In this document: positions 1 to 8,837 of the stretch, in pieces
Layout of the letters: the number at the start of each line of letters is the position of its first letter
Position numbering within the stretch: the first letter of the stretch is position 1
From: Chitinophagaceae bacterium
GTDB lineage: Bacteria; Bacteroidota; Bacteroidia; Chitinophagales; Chitinophagaceae
Assembly (NCBI GenBank): GCA_016722465.1
Contig: JADKJC010000001.1
Location: 124,001-188,000, forward strand
Direction: 5' to 3'
Length of the DNA: 64,000 nucleotides
Position numbers and translations under genes: made by a program
The notes under the pieces: model-generated
Told to the model about the DNA's origin: nothing
Seen by the model: the letters and a program-made list of their open reading frames with translations, nothing else
The model's database searches: none

Positions 1-1884
1 AGTGCTGGTTACATTGCTCCAGCTGGCACCGTTCCAGGTGAGCATACCGGCATTGATGGTGATACTGTCGAAGCCGGCGGCGGCTGCTGCTGACTGGGTA
101 GAGAAAAAGCCTGTTATCTGTGTACCATAGTTTGGCAGGTTATTCTGCTGTGGCAATGGGTTGGCGGTGCCTTCCTGCCATGCCTGGCGGATCGTTTGGC
201 CACTGCCAAAAGTTGGTACGGATAATAACCTCCAGCTTCTGAAGCCGTTATTTGGGATATATCTTTCTACGGTTACATTGGTAGCGCCGCTCAGTGTACC
301 ATTTACCTGGCCTAAGCTGGCTGTTCCCGTGGCGTCTGATTTAAACGTTACAGACTGGCCGTTGAAATTGGCAGTGGCTGCCACGTCCACTGACAGTGTC
401 CTGGTGGGGTTTACTGTTAGTGTACTGGTAGCTGTCATTGTCAAACTGCCGCTTACGATAAAGTTGGTATTGAGTGTGGCGTTGGCGCCTGCTGCGATGG
501 TTACATTGTCACTACTTGATGGTGGCGCTCCACAACTCCATCTTGCATTGTCGGTCCAGTCGCCGGTACCGGTAAAGGTATTGTTACTAAAATTTTGTGT
601 AACTACAATCTGTGCTGTGGAGGTACAGCCATTTGAACCGGTTACTGTTACTGTATAGGTACCTGCAGCATTGATAGTTTTAGAAGCACCTGAACCTAAT
701 CCATTATCCCATAAATAAGATACACCACCAGTTGCAGTTACGCTGATACTTGGTTGTGCACATGTAATGATAGTTGTACCACTGTTATTAGTAATGCCTG
801 CTGTTGGTGTGGTAATATTTTGTGTAACTATAATCTGTGCTGTGGAAGTACAGCCATTTGCACCGGTTACAGTTACTGTATAGGTGCCAGGAACTGTGAT
901 GCTTTTTGAAGCGCCACTTCCCAAGCCATTATCCCATGAATAAGAAGCACCACCAGTTGCTGTTACGCTGATGCTTGTTTGTACACAGGTAAGTACTGTT
1001 GTAGCGCTGTTGTTGGTTATGCCTGCTGTTGGTACAGGAGATACAGAAAAAGAATAATTAGCCCCAGCATTATCATCATAGCGTAAGGCTCCCATAAAGC
1101 GGTCGCTTTCAGAATCTCCATTTATTTGTGCTAATGAACGGGTACTGGTATAAACATAGTAAAACACAGTGCTGCCACAAGTTTGCTGTGGCAGAGTGGC
1201 AGACCATGCAGTACCGGAGCCTGTTGCCTGAACAACAGAAGTGCCGGTAGTAAAATCATTAGTAGTGGCACGGTAACGTACATAAACGTTTTCACCAGCA
1301 GAAGGTGCAGCACTTGTTGTGATGCTGATAACTGGTTGACTGTTTGAAAACGTAGTGCCGCCATTTGTAACTGTAACGGGCGCATTGGCAGTGTAGCCAA
1401 CATAATATCTTGCATTAGTGGTTGTATAACCTGCATCATTAAACACAAAAGTATACCGGCCTGCTGTGCTCATATTAAGCCCCATATCGTTGCCTGAATT
1501 AAAAGCCGATATATTATTTATTGCGTTTACAGTTCCCTGTCCAACACCGCTGAAAACCCATTTATTTAGAAAACGGTTACTTGATGGCCCTGAAATAAAA
1601 AGAAACCCGTTTCCACCACCACCAGGCATGTTAGAATTTAATACATCTCCGCCGGAACTTTGTGCATTATAAGTTTTCATCCATTGGCCCCTGCCATCAG
1701 TGGGTGTTCCAGAAGAAACAGAAACCCTTCGGTAAACAGAATTGGCAGCAGCAGCGGAACTGTAACCGTTCATTTGGCCAACTACCTGCACAGGCTCCCC
1801 GCTAAAAATGTTTTGAGCCTGCACATTGGTTTGTGTAAGAAGTGCTGTTAAGCACACTCCCAACAGTAGTAATAAATTTTTCAT
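1..1884 (-). CDS. Large secreted repeat protein, N-terminal part (runs off left edge)
   Basis: An open frame of 628 codons runs without a stop from ATG at 1884 to the left edge, so the C-terminus is missing. It begins with a clear signal peptide (MKNLLLLLGVCLTALL...VQAQ). Residues about 25-270 form a beta-rich domain of unknown family. Residues about 280-430 hold two near-identical 75-residue Ig/SprB-like repeats, each with a 'SWDNGLGSG' or 'LWDNGLGSG' core, a 'GTYTVTVTG' strand and an 'NGCTSTAQI' end. A segment resembling those in T9SS cargo follows ('GTGDWTDNARWSCGAPP'), then a region with 'VERYIP' and 'GFRSWRLLSVP' as in Bacteroidota surface proteins. It is probably exported and sent to the surface by the T9SS, but the sorting tail that would prove this lies outside the window. 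The specific function is not recognised. The frame is easy to miss because it has no stop inside the window. Confidence 0.85.
   Translation of the reverse strand, partial: MKNLLLLLGVCLTALLTQTNVQAQNIFSGEPVQVVGQMNGYSSAAAANSVYRRVSVSSGTPTDGRGQWMKTYNAQSSGGDVLNSNMPGGGGNGFLFISGPSSNRFLNKWVFSGVGQGTVNAINNISAFNSGNDMGLNMSTAGRYTFVFNDAGYTTTNARYYVGYTANAPVTVTNGGTTFSNSQPVISITTSAAPSAGENVYVRYRATTNDFTTGTSVVQATGSGTAWSATLPQQTCGSTVFYYVYTSTRSLAQINGDSESDRFMGALRYDDNAGANYSFSVSPVPTAGITNNSATTVLTCVQTSISVTATGGASYSWDNGLGSGASKSITVPGTYTVTVTGANGCTSTAQIIVTQNITTPTAGITNNSGTTIITCAQPSISVTATGGVSYLWDNGLGSGASKTINAAGTYTVTVTGSNGCTSTAQIVVTQNFSNNTFTGTGDWTDNARWSCGAPPSSSDNVTIAAGANATLNTNFIVSGSLTMTATSTLTVNPTRTLSVDVAATANFNGQSVTFKSDATGTASLGQVNGTLSGATNVTVERYIPNNGFRSWRLLSVPTFGSGQTIRQAWQEGTANPLPQQNNLPNYGTQITGFFSTQSAAAAAGFDSITINAGMLTWNGASWSNVTST
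596..1045 (-). repeat. Two tandem 225-bp repeats inside the edge protein
   Basis: The string tgtgtaacta at 596-605 recurs at 821-830, giving a period of 225 bp, which is exactly 75 codons. The two copies agree closely throughout, including the segments encoding 'GTYTVTVTG', 'NGCTSTAQI' and 'WDNGLGSG'. They encode the two Ig/SprB-like modules of the protein read on the minus strand. Similarity at the DNA level suggests recent duplication or ongoing homogenisation. Confidence 0.85.
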
Positions 1885-2464
1885 TACTGATTTTTTTTGT
1901 TTGGTGAAATTTAGTTTGATTGAATATTGAAAGAAGGGAATTGCAAAATCAGTCTGTGCAGTCAGTTTTTCCATAAGCAAGTTTTAACCTTTTTGAATTT
2001 AATATGCCCATACGGGCGGTAACAAAAGCAATCTATAAAAGTTACACTAAAACAATAATAAAGTTTAATGCAACCAAAGGAAATAAAACGTTTTATCAAA
2101 CAAGAATTGCAAAAAAGCAATACCAGAGATAATTAAAAATGGAGTTTAAACAGGCAACGGCAAGCAAATACTTTTAGCAATCTGAATACAAAAATAGGTA
2201 AAAAATTGGAATGCGTACTTTTTACACATAATTTTTATCAACAGCCTGTTAATTGAGTGTTTTCAGTCAAAATTAAAATGAAACCAGAATAAGAAATGGC
2301 AGCAATAATGGGCAGAAACAGGAATCGCCTGATTTGCACAAATCCTATGTTTAAACTTAGTACCCTAAAACAAAATTTATAATTAAACAAACAGCATACA
2401 GCGTTATAAACAATGTATTGAAAATTACCTTTGACTCTAAAGGGATGCAGCCTATATTTGCTAC
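1885..2464. other. Non-coding, AT-rich divergent intergenic region
   Basis: This 580-bp stretch separates two divergent genes. Short open frames are present but have no supporting features. The right end carries the aminotransferase promoter (annotated separately). I see no tRNA, strong hairpin or repeat in the rest. Confidence 0.6.
2430..2460 (+). promoter_or_regulatory. Bacteroidota-type promoter of the aminotransferase gene
   Basis: TTTG at 2430-2433, a 19-nt spacer, then TATATTTG at 2453-2460 match the -33/-7 consensus (TTTG, TAnnTTTG) exactly. The first ATG of the gene is at 2465, only five bases past the -7 element, so transcription would begin at or next to the start codon. Confidence 0.7.
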
Positions 2465-3659
2465 ATGCTAACAATCAGTAACCGTGGCTTGCAGATGCCG
2501 CCTTCACCAATACGAAAATTAGTACCCTATGCCGAAGCTGCTAAAAAAAGAGGCACCAAAGTGTATCATCTGAATATCGGGCAGCCCGACATTGTAACAC
2601 CTGAAATAGCATTGGATGCAGTAAGAAACAGTGATTTTAAAGTACTGGAATACAGTCACAGCGCCGGTAATGAGAGCTACCGTAAAAAACTGGTACAATA
2701 TTATCACAGGGTTGGCATTGATGTTACGCCTGAACAGATCATTATTACTACCGGTGGCAGCGAAGCCATTTTATTTGGCTTTATGGCCTGTATGGATCCC
2801 GGAGATGAAGTGATCATCCCTGAACCTTTTTATGCAAATTATAATGGTTTTGCCATTGAGGCCGGTGTAGTTGTAAAACCCATCACTTCCTCTATTGAAA
2901 CAGGTTTTTCTTTGCCACCGATCGGGGATTTTGAAAAAGCCATCACAGCAAAAACAAAAGCTATTGTAATCTGCAACCCGAATAACCCAACCGGGTATTT
3001 ATACAGTGCTTCAGAAATGGAAGTGCTTAAACAGATCATTATAAAACATGACCTTTTTTTATTTGCAGATGAGGCTTACCGTGAGTTTTGTTATGAAGGC
3101 ACTCATACCAGCGCCATGCATTTAACGGGTGTGGACAATCATGTGGTATTGATGGATACTATCAGCAAACGCTACAGTGCCTGCGGTGGCAGGATAGGCG
3201 CTTTTGTCACCAAGAACAAAGAACTGATCAATACCGTAATGAAATTTGCCCAGGCAAGATTAAGCCCACCCAGCTTTGCACAAATTTTAGGTGAAGCAGC
3301 AATTGATTTACCTGAAGACTATTTTGACACTACCAAAGCTGAATACAAAAAAGAAGGGATACCATCGTAAAAGGCTGAATGCCATGGACGGTGTTTTTTG
3401 TCCTAATCCCGGCGGAGCTTTTTACGCAATGGCAAAACTGCCCATTGATGATGCAGATGTATTTTGTCAATGGCTGCTGGAATCTTTTTCACATAACGGA
3501 CAAACAGTAATGTTAGCGCCTGCTACTGGCTTTTACAGTACTGCCGGACTGGGCAAACAGGAAGTGCGTTTGGCCTATGTTTTAAATGTTGAAAGCATCA
3601 ATAAAGCAATGGATTGCCTTGAAGTAGCCCTGCAGCAGTATCCCGGAATAAAAAACTAA
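2465..3659 (+). pseudogene. PLP-dependent class I/II aminotransferase, frameshifted as assembled
   Basis: A fold-type I aminotransferase with the family hallmarks: 'NIGQPDI' near the N-terminus, 'TTGGSEAI' (cofactor phosphate loop), 'NPNNPTG' (substrate/cofactor Asn), 'ADEAYREF' (Asp/Tyr) and 'SKRYSACGGRIG' with the Schiff-base Lys and phosphate-binding Arg. It would transfer an amino group between an amino acid and a 2-oxo acid; the substrate is not predictable. The frame from 2465 stops at 3370, and the C-terminal part ('VFCPNPGGAFYAM...') continues in another frame to 3659. Adding one A to the A6 run at 3347-3352 and one A to the A4 run at 3369-3372 restores 'EYKKRRDTIVKRLNAM' and a normal 398-residue protein. 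The ATG at 2465 is preferred because residues directly after it ('NRG...MPPSPIRKL') resemble the family N-terminus. Confidence 0.85.
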
Positions 3660-3748
3660 TACCATATTCTTTTATCAAACAAAGGCAGATTTTATTGATT
3701 ATCATTTTAATCAGTAAATTAGCCGCTTAATAACCAAAACTGATAAAC

Positions 3749-6337
3749 ATGAGAAAAGCATTCATCTGCCTCATCGCATTGATGATTTCTGCAACATTTA
3801 CATTTGCCCAAACCACTACAGTAAAAGGTAAAGTCACTGACCGCAACGGACAACCTTTAGAAAAAGTTTCCGTAAAAGAAAAGGGAACAAGTGGCGGAAC
3901 CTTCACTGACAGGGATGGCAACTTTAGCCTGAGCGCAAGTAGCAAAGATGCTGTGCTGGTTTTTTCCGGAGCAGGGCTTACCGAACAGGAAGTAACTGCC
4001 AATAGTGGTTATGCTGATGTAACCCTTGCCCCATCTGCCATATTATTAGGTGCTGTTGAAATTGTAGGTACGAGAAGTTTAAAACGTTCTGCTACTGAAA
4101 CAGCAGTACCAGTTGATATCATTCCCATTTCAAAGATCATGAACACGGTAGGCCAGGTTGATCTTAACCAGGTTCTACAGTATGTAGCACCCTCTTTTAA
4201 CAGCAACCGCCAGAGCGGATCAGATGGCGCTGACCATGTTGACCCTGCTTCATTGAGAGGTTTAGGGCCAGATCAAACCCTGGTATTGGTAAATGGCAAA
4301 CGCTGGCACCAATCATCCCTGGTAAATTTATTTGGCAGCCGGGGCCGTGGTAATACAGGTACAGATCTGAATGCAATACCTGCTGCTGCCATTGAAAGAA
4401 TAGAAATTTTAAGAGATGGTGCAGCCGCACAATATGGTTCTGATGCCATTGCAGGTGTAGTAAATATTATTTTAAAAAGCAGTGTTAACCAGGGAACAGC
4501 CAACGTCTCTGCTTCTACTTTTATGACCGGTTATGGTAAGTCGTTGAAAGATGCTGATGGCAATAAGATAATGGACAAGCAAACTGATGGCCTTACCATC
4601 AATGCCAATGTGAACTATGGTTTTACATTAAAAAACAATGGCTTCATTAATATTACAGGAGATTACCTGAATAAAGCAAAAACATACAGGTCTAATTTTA
4701 AAACACCCAATGAAGATGACCCCCGCCGCAAAGCCGGTGATGGCTCTGTAGAAAATTACAGTTTGTTCTTCAATAGCGGGTTCCCAATAAAAGGCAACAC
4801 CAGCTTTTATGCATTTGGGGGTATTGGTTACCGTAAAGGAAGTGCTTATGCTTATACAAGGTCTGCAGGCAGTTCAAGAAATGTACCTGCCATTTACCCT
4901 GATGGATTCGATCCGTTAATCGGCTCTAAAATTGGTGACAAATCAGTTTCATTTGGCATTAAAACCAAATTCGGTGGATGGAATACTGACTTTAATGCAA
5001 CATTAGGAAGCAACCGTTTTGAATATGGCGTAAGCAATACGTTGAACACATCGCTTGGCGCTTCTTCTCCTACCAAATTTAAAGCTGGTGGTTTTCAGTT
5101 GGCTCAAAACATGTTTGCTGTACACCTGAACAAATCACTTAAGCTATTACAGGGCCTTAACGTTGCTGTGGGTACTGAGATTCGCCAGGATCAGTATAAA
5201 ATATTTAAAGGCGAGATAGGGTCATACAAACAATATCCTAACCCGGATGATGCTCCAGGCGGCTCACAAGGTTTTCCTGGTTTTCAGCCGGCTGATGAAA
5301 CAAACAAACAAAGGGTTAACTGGGGTGTATATGCAGATGGTGAACTGGATGTAAATAAACAATGGATGATTAGTGCTGCCACCCGTGTTGAAAAATACAG
5401 TGACTTTGGATGGACCGCCAACTGGAAATTAGCTTCCCGTGTTAAGATCACAGAAAAGTTTGCATTGAGAGGCTCTGTAAGCACCGGCTTCAGGGCACCA
5501 TCATTACCACAGATTAATTTCAGCAATACTTTTACCAATGTAGCTGCTGGTGTTACGTCCGAAGTTGTGATAGCGCCTAACAGTGGTTCACTTGCAAAGT
5601 TGGTGGGTATACCTGCATTAAAGCAGGAAACATCTTTAAATGGAAGTTTTGGATTCACCACCAAACCAATCCGTAATTTATCGATCACGGTAGATGGCTA
5701 CATGGTAAACATTAAAGACAGGGTTGTATTAACCGGTTATTTTGATCAGAGTGATGATGCCATCGGAACCATTTTGCAGGATCTGAATATTGGCTCTGCC
5801 CAGTTCTTTACCAATGCAGTTGACACTAAAACAAAAGGGTTGGATATCATTGCGACCTATTCATTCAGGGTAGGTGCCGGTAAACTCAGCACCACCTTCG
5901 CAGGAAATTTCAACAAGCTTGAAATCAGCAAAGTAAAAACTGCTTCCGCTCTTTCAGGTAAAGAAGACATCTACTTCTCACTAAGAGAAAAATATTTTTT
6001 ACAGGCATCTGCTCCTAACCACAAACTCAGTTTTGGTTTTGAGTACAAGCTCAATAATTTTACTACCAATTTAAGGTTTACCAATTTTGCAGCGATCGAC
6101 CTGATTGACTACGATCCGAAACTGGAGCATTTTAAGGCAAGAACAGTAACTGATCTTTCATTCTCTTACTTAGCAAATGAAAAAATAACCATCACTGTTG
6201 GAGGTGCCAATATTTTTGATGTGTATCCTGAGTTCCGTGCTGATCCGGGTTTAACTGAAACCGGCACCAGGTTTGAAGCGCTTCAAATGGGCATGGGTGG
6301 CGCTATGTACTTTGCAAAAGTTGGTATAAAGTTTTAA
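3749..6337 (+). CDS. TonB-dependent outer-membrane receptor
   Basis: 862 residues, full length for the family. A signal peptide (MRKAFICLIALMISATFTFAQ) is followed by a carboxypeptidase-regulatory-like beta-sandwich ('VKGKVTDRNGQPLEKVSV', residues about 25-105). The plug domain (about 110-240) shows 'LRGLGPDQTLVLVNGKR' and 'ERIEILRDGAAAQYGSDAIAGVVNIIL'. The rest is the 22-strand barrel, ending in the typical 'FAKVGIKF' with a terminal Phe for BAM recognition. It imports a bulky ligand across the outer membrane using TonB energy. No SusD-like partner, lipoprotein or enzyme is adjacent, so a SusCD glycan role is unsupported and the ligand is unknown. A strong bidirectional hairpin terminator follows. 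Confidence 0.93.
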   Translation: MRKAFICLIALMISATFTFAQTTTVKGKVTDRNGQPLEKVSVKEKGTSGGTFTDRDGNFSLSASSKDAVLVFSGAGLTEQEVTANSGYADVTLAPSAILLGAVEIVGTRSLKRSATETAVPVDIIPISKIMNTVGQVDLNQVLQYVAPSFNSNRQSGSDGADHVDPASLRGLGPDQTLVLVNGKRWHQSSLVNLFGSRGRGNTGTDLNAIPAAAIERIEILRDGAAAQYGSDAIAGVVNIILKSSVNQGTANVSASTFMTGYGKSLKDADGNKIMDKQTDGLTINANVNYGFTLKNNGFINITGDYLNKAKTYRSNFKTPNEDDPRRKAGDGSVENYSLFFNSGFPIKGNTSFYAFGGIGYRKGSAYAYTRSAGSSRNVPAIYPDGFDPLIGSKIGDKSVSFGIKTKFGGWNTDFNATLGSNRFEYGVSNTLNTSLGASSPTKFKAGGFQLAQNMFAVHLNKSLKLLQGLNVAVGTEIRQDQYKIFKGEIGSYKQYPNPDDAPGGSQGFPGFQPADETNKQRVNWGVYADGELDVNKQWMISAATRVEKYSDFGWTANWKLASRVKITEKFALRGSVSTGFRAPSLPQINFSNTFTNVAAGVTSEVVIAPNSGSLAKLVGIPALKQETSLNGSFGFTTKPIRNLSITVDGYMVNIKDRVVLTGYFDQSDDAIGTILQDLNIGSAQFFTNAVDTKTKGLDIIATYSFRVGAGKLSTTFAGNFNKLEISKVKTASALSGKEDIYFSLREKYFLQASAPNHKLSFGFEYKLNNFTTNLRFTNFAAIDLIDYDPKLEHFKARTVTDLSFSYLANEKITITVGGANIFDVYPEFRADPGLTETGTRFEALQMGMGGAMYFAKVGIKF

Positions 6338-6354
6338 GATAATTTATTTAAGAA

Positions 6355-6390
6355 TAAAAAAGAGGCTGCGTGATGCAGCCTCTTTTTTTG
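6355..6390 (+). terminator. Rho-independent terminator after the TonB receptor
   Basis: Perfect 9-bp stem AGAGGCTGC (6361-6369) with GCAGCCTCT (6375-6383), a 5-nt loop and a run of seven T. The A-run on the other side makes it usable in both directions. Confidence 0.9.
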
Positions 6391-6680
6391 TGTCCGCAGG
6401 CTGGCTAAAGAGAATTAAGAAATAGAAAAAATGCTTCCAAAGACTTAAAAAAATTGGAAGTATGAGGACATCATTTACGTTTTGAAAAAGCTCCAGATTG
6501 GTATTCAGGTGAAAGGATCGATTATTTTTTGCAAAAGAAAAATGACAGAACAAGTTAGCAACGATGCTGCTATGAAAAACTGAAATTGGAACAATAAATA
6601 GACTACAGGATTGACAAATGATAAAAATAACAGCCGAGTTCCCTTAACTTGCAGACCAATTTTATCTAATACAAGCTTTG
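6391..6680. other. Intergenic region with no recognised gene
   Basis: Together with the preceding terminator this is a gap of about 340 bp between the TonB receptor and the sigma factor. A 69-codon minus-strand frame (6344-6553) overlaps the terminator and has no signal or family resemblance, so I treat it as chance. No promoter with a full Bacteroidota consensus was seen ahead of the sigma gene. Confidence 0.5.
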
Positions 6681-7259
6681 ATGATCAAACCGGCTCCACA
6701 AAATCCTGGAGAACCACGAGGCAACCTTTCTCTTCCTTTTTCAGTCATACTCCAAATGGCCATAGAGGGAGATGAGAAGGCATTCAGGGATATCTATACC
6801 ATGCTATCAGGGAAAATGTACAGCCTTTGTGTACGTTATACCGGCAATACCAACGATGCTGACGATGTATTCCAGGAAGGGCTTATCAGGCTGTACAGGA
6901 ACCTTAATAAATTCCAGGGCACCGGATCCTTTGAAGGATGGGCAAGGAGAATTTTTGTAAACAGCTGCCTGGATTATTTAAAGCAAAGACAAAAACTAGT
7001 ATATACAGAGCTTTCTGACAATAACGACGTACCGACATCTGAATTAAGCGGCATTGATAAAGTGACAAAGGATGACCTGCTTAAGTTAATTCAACAATTA
7101 CCAGGCGGTTACCGTTTAATTGTAAATCTCTATTTGGTAGAGGGCTACAATCACAAAGAAATTGGTGAAATGCTGGGTATCTCGGAAGGTACCAGTAAAT
7201 CGCAATTGAGCAGGGCCAGGGTGATTTTGCAGAAACATATTTTAGAACTCAATGGCTGA
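6681..7259 (+). CDS. ECF-family RNA polymerase sigma factor
   Basis: About 192 residues. Region 2 is clear ('GDEKAFRDIYTML', 'DADDVFQEGLIRLYRNLNKF', 'FEGWARRIFVNSCLDYLKQRQ'), and so is region 4 ('LPGGYRLIVNLYLVEGYNHKEIGEMLGISEGTSKSQLSRAR', a helix-turn-helix for -35 recognition). I start at ATG 6681; the codon before it is TTG and is less likely. Its last 8 bases (ATGGCTGA) contain the start codon of the next gene, so the two are translationally coupled. It directs transcription of a small regulon, very probably including its own operon, and is likely held inactive by the membrane protein encoded next. Confidence 0.93.
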   Translation: MIKPAPQNPGEPRGNLSLPFSVILQMAIEGDEKAFRDIYTMLSGKMYSLCVRYTGNTNDADDVFQEGLIRLYRNLNKFQGTGSFEGWARRIFVNSCLDYLKQRQKLVYTELSDNNDVPTSELSGIDKVTKDDLLKLIQQLPGGYRLIVNLYLVEGYNHKEIGEMLGISEGTSKSQLSRARVILQKHILELNG

Positions 7260-8118
7260 CAACAGCAACAACATATTAAAACAATTACAGCAGCTGGAGA
7301 TACTACCGCCTGCCGGAGCTTTTGAAAAGGCATGGCAGGCTATTGTACAAAATGAACTGGCCGCCGAAGGAGATATTGCTGATGCTGAAAGAATAATATT
7401 CGCCCGGTTGCAGGAGCATGAGTTGGCTGCTCCACCACTTGATTTTAGCCGAATTCATAAAACTACAGAACAAAAAATAAACAGGATAATTCCTGTTTAT
7501 TGGTTAAGGGCCGCTGCAGTGTTACTACTGGTTGCTGCCGGAAGTATTCTTTACTTTTCAGTATTTCGTAAAAATGAAAATTCACCCGCCCATTATGCTG
7601 GTACTGGAATGGTTAAAGATTCAGCTGGTGAAATTGCAAAGAACGATACTGCTGATTCGGCAAGCAGACAGACTGCTTCGGTAAACACAACGCCTGCTGT
7701 TGTTGCAACAGAAGTTCAGCAGAAAAAAACAATCGCTAATAATTTTGTAAACAAAACGAAAAGAAACGCCAATGCTAATTTCAGCAGCGGCGAAGGTCAG
7801 TTGTATGAAAATGATGTGTTGCTTACACTGGTGAATTACAAAAGCCAGGACTGGGAAGCTTTTTTCACCAAAGCTGTTACTGAAAAAAGAATCACCCTCA
7901 ATAAATATTCTTACCACAACCTATCAGACAAAATGGTGGAACTGCTGCAGGAAACTTACCTGACAAAAAACAACGGTAAGCCAGCAAGAAAGGCCAGGAA
8001 GACAAGCAGGAAATTTGAGAAATGGAGAAAGAAGGATGAAAAGTATTTTGACAAGTACCTTCAAAAAAATCCTGCAGACATCATTGACCTTTCTGAATTT
8101 ATCCTGAAAAAAAATTAA
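7252..8118 (+). CDS. Single-pass membrane protein, probable anti-sigma partner
   Basis: 288 residues with no family I can name. A cytoplasmic N-terminal part of about 80 residues is followed by one membrane helix ('VYWLRAAAVLLLVAAGSILYFSVF', near residue 82-105). A low-complexity Ala/Thr/Asn stretch then leads to a basic periplasmic tail rich in Lys/Arg ('KPARKARKTSRKFEKWRKKDEKYFDKYLQ'). It lacks the HxxxCxxC zinc motif of classical ZAS anti-sigma factors. The role as anti-sigma factor is inferred from the 8-bp overlap with the sigma gene and the one-helix topology. The third gene follows after 5 bp. Confidence 0.7.
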   Translation: MADNSNNILKQLQQLEILPPAGAFEKAWQAIVQNELAAEGDIADAERIIFARLQEHELAAPPLDFSRIHKTTEQKINRIIPVYWLRAAAVLLLVAAGSILYFSVFRKNENSPAHYAGTGMVKDSAGEIAKNDTADSASRQTASVNTTPAVVATEVQQKKTIANNFVNKTKRNANANFSSGEGQLYENDVLLTLVNYKSQDWEAFFTKAVTEKRITLNKYSYHNLSDKMVELLQETYLTKNNGKPARKARKTSRKFEKWRKKDEKYFDKYLQKNPADIIDLSEFILKKN

Positions 8119-8123
8119 TTGTC

Positions 8124-8837
8124 ATGAGAATAAAATCGTCATTGGCATTGCTGTTGTTTGCAGTTACAGTGCAGTTTATATTCAACCAGTCATTTGCACA
8201 GATTAAGCCTGTCAATACTGCGATCGTTTACAATATTGTTGTTACAAAAAACAAACATACCGGCGGATTAGAGGAGACTTATAATGGTGGTACAAAAGCT
8301 ATTTTCGTCAGCAATAAAAAAGCGAGGATAAGACTGGTATCACTGATGCGGATACAAAGTATCTTTTTTGACTATGATGAAGCACAACTGAAAAAAACTA
8401 CCATCATCAAAGAATCGGGTAAAAAAAAATACCTGTTTCGGTTAACGCCTGCCGAATGGAAATTGTACAACAAAAAATATGACAGCCTTGTATGTGATAC
8501 CAGCTTTACCGATTCTATGGTTGTTGCAGGCTATCCCTGCAGAAAAGCTGTGATTACTTTAGAAGATGAAAAGCAAGTGAATGTTTTCTATACGGACAGT
8601 ATTCATTCAGTGAACGCCTTTATAGAACCTTTATTCCGTTGCATTCCGGGCACTGTATTGCAGTATGAATTTTCCTCAAAAAAAGGAACAGTATTATTTA
8701 AAGCATCGGAAGTTAGCAATCATTACATAGAACCAAAAATATTTACGATCCCCTCCAAAAACGTTGCAGTAAGAAAATACTACCCTAACAAAAAAGCCAG
8801 GCGGGAGGCAGAAGTAACAACTGAAGAAGATCAGTGA
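8124..8837 (+). CDS. Secreted/periplasmic protein of unknown function in the sigma operon
   Basis: 237 residues with an N-terminal signal peptide (MRIKSSLALLLFAVTVQFIFNQSFAQ). The mature part has alternating beta strands and two cysteines ('DSLVCDTSF', 'AGYPCRKAV'). The pattern 'VAGYPCRKAVITLEDEKQVNVFYTDSI' resembles the GLPGLI/DUF4412-type small beta proteins of Bacteroidota, but this is a weak guess. It lies 5 bp after the putative anti-sigma gene, so it is probably part of the same transcript and might be the sensed or regulated envelope component. Its last 7 bases overlap the end of the convergent gene at 8831-9376. Confidence 0.65.
   Translation: MRIKSSLALLLFAVTVQFIFNQSFAQIKPVNTAIVYNIVVTKNKHTGGLEETYNGGTKAIFVSNKKARIRLVSLMRIQSIFFDYDEAQLKKTTIIKESGKKKYLFRLTPAEWKLYNKKYDSLVCDTSFTDSMVVAGYPCRKAVITLEDEKQVNVFYTDSIHSVNAFIEPLFRCIPGTVLQYEFSSKKGTVLFKASEVSNHYIEPKIFTIPSKNVAVRKYYPNKKARREAEVTTEEDQ

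Noticed and set aside
161..658. 165-codon plus-strand frame at the left edge
   Set aside because: It is antisense to the edge protein, which has a signal peptide, repeats and a continuous open frame of 628 codons. The plus-strand product has no domain pattern.
2238..2474. 78-codon minus-strand frame in the 1885-2464 gap
   Set aside because: Overlaps the aminotransferase promoter and start, and has no signal, motif or sensible composition.
3749..6337. SusC-type receptor of a polysaccharide utilisation locus
   Set aside because: No SusD-like lipoprotein, glycoside hydrolase or regulator is nearby.
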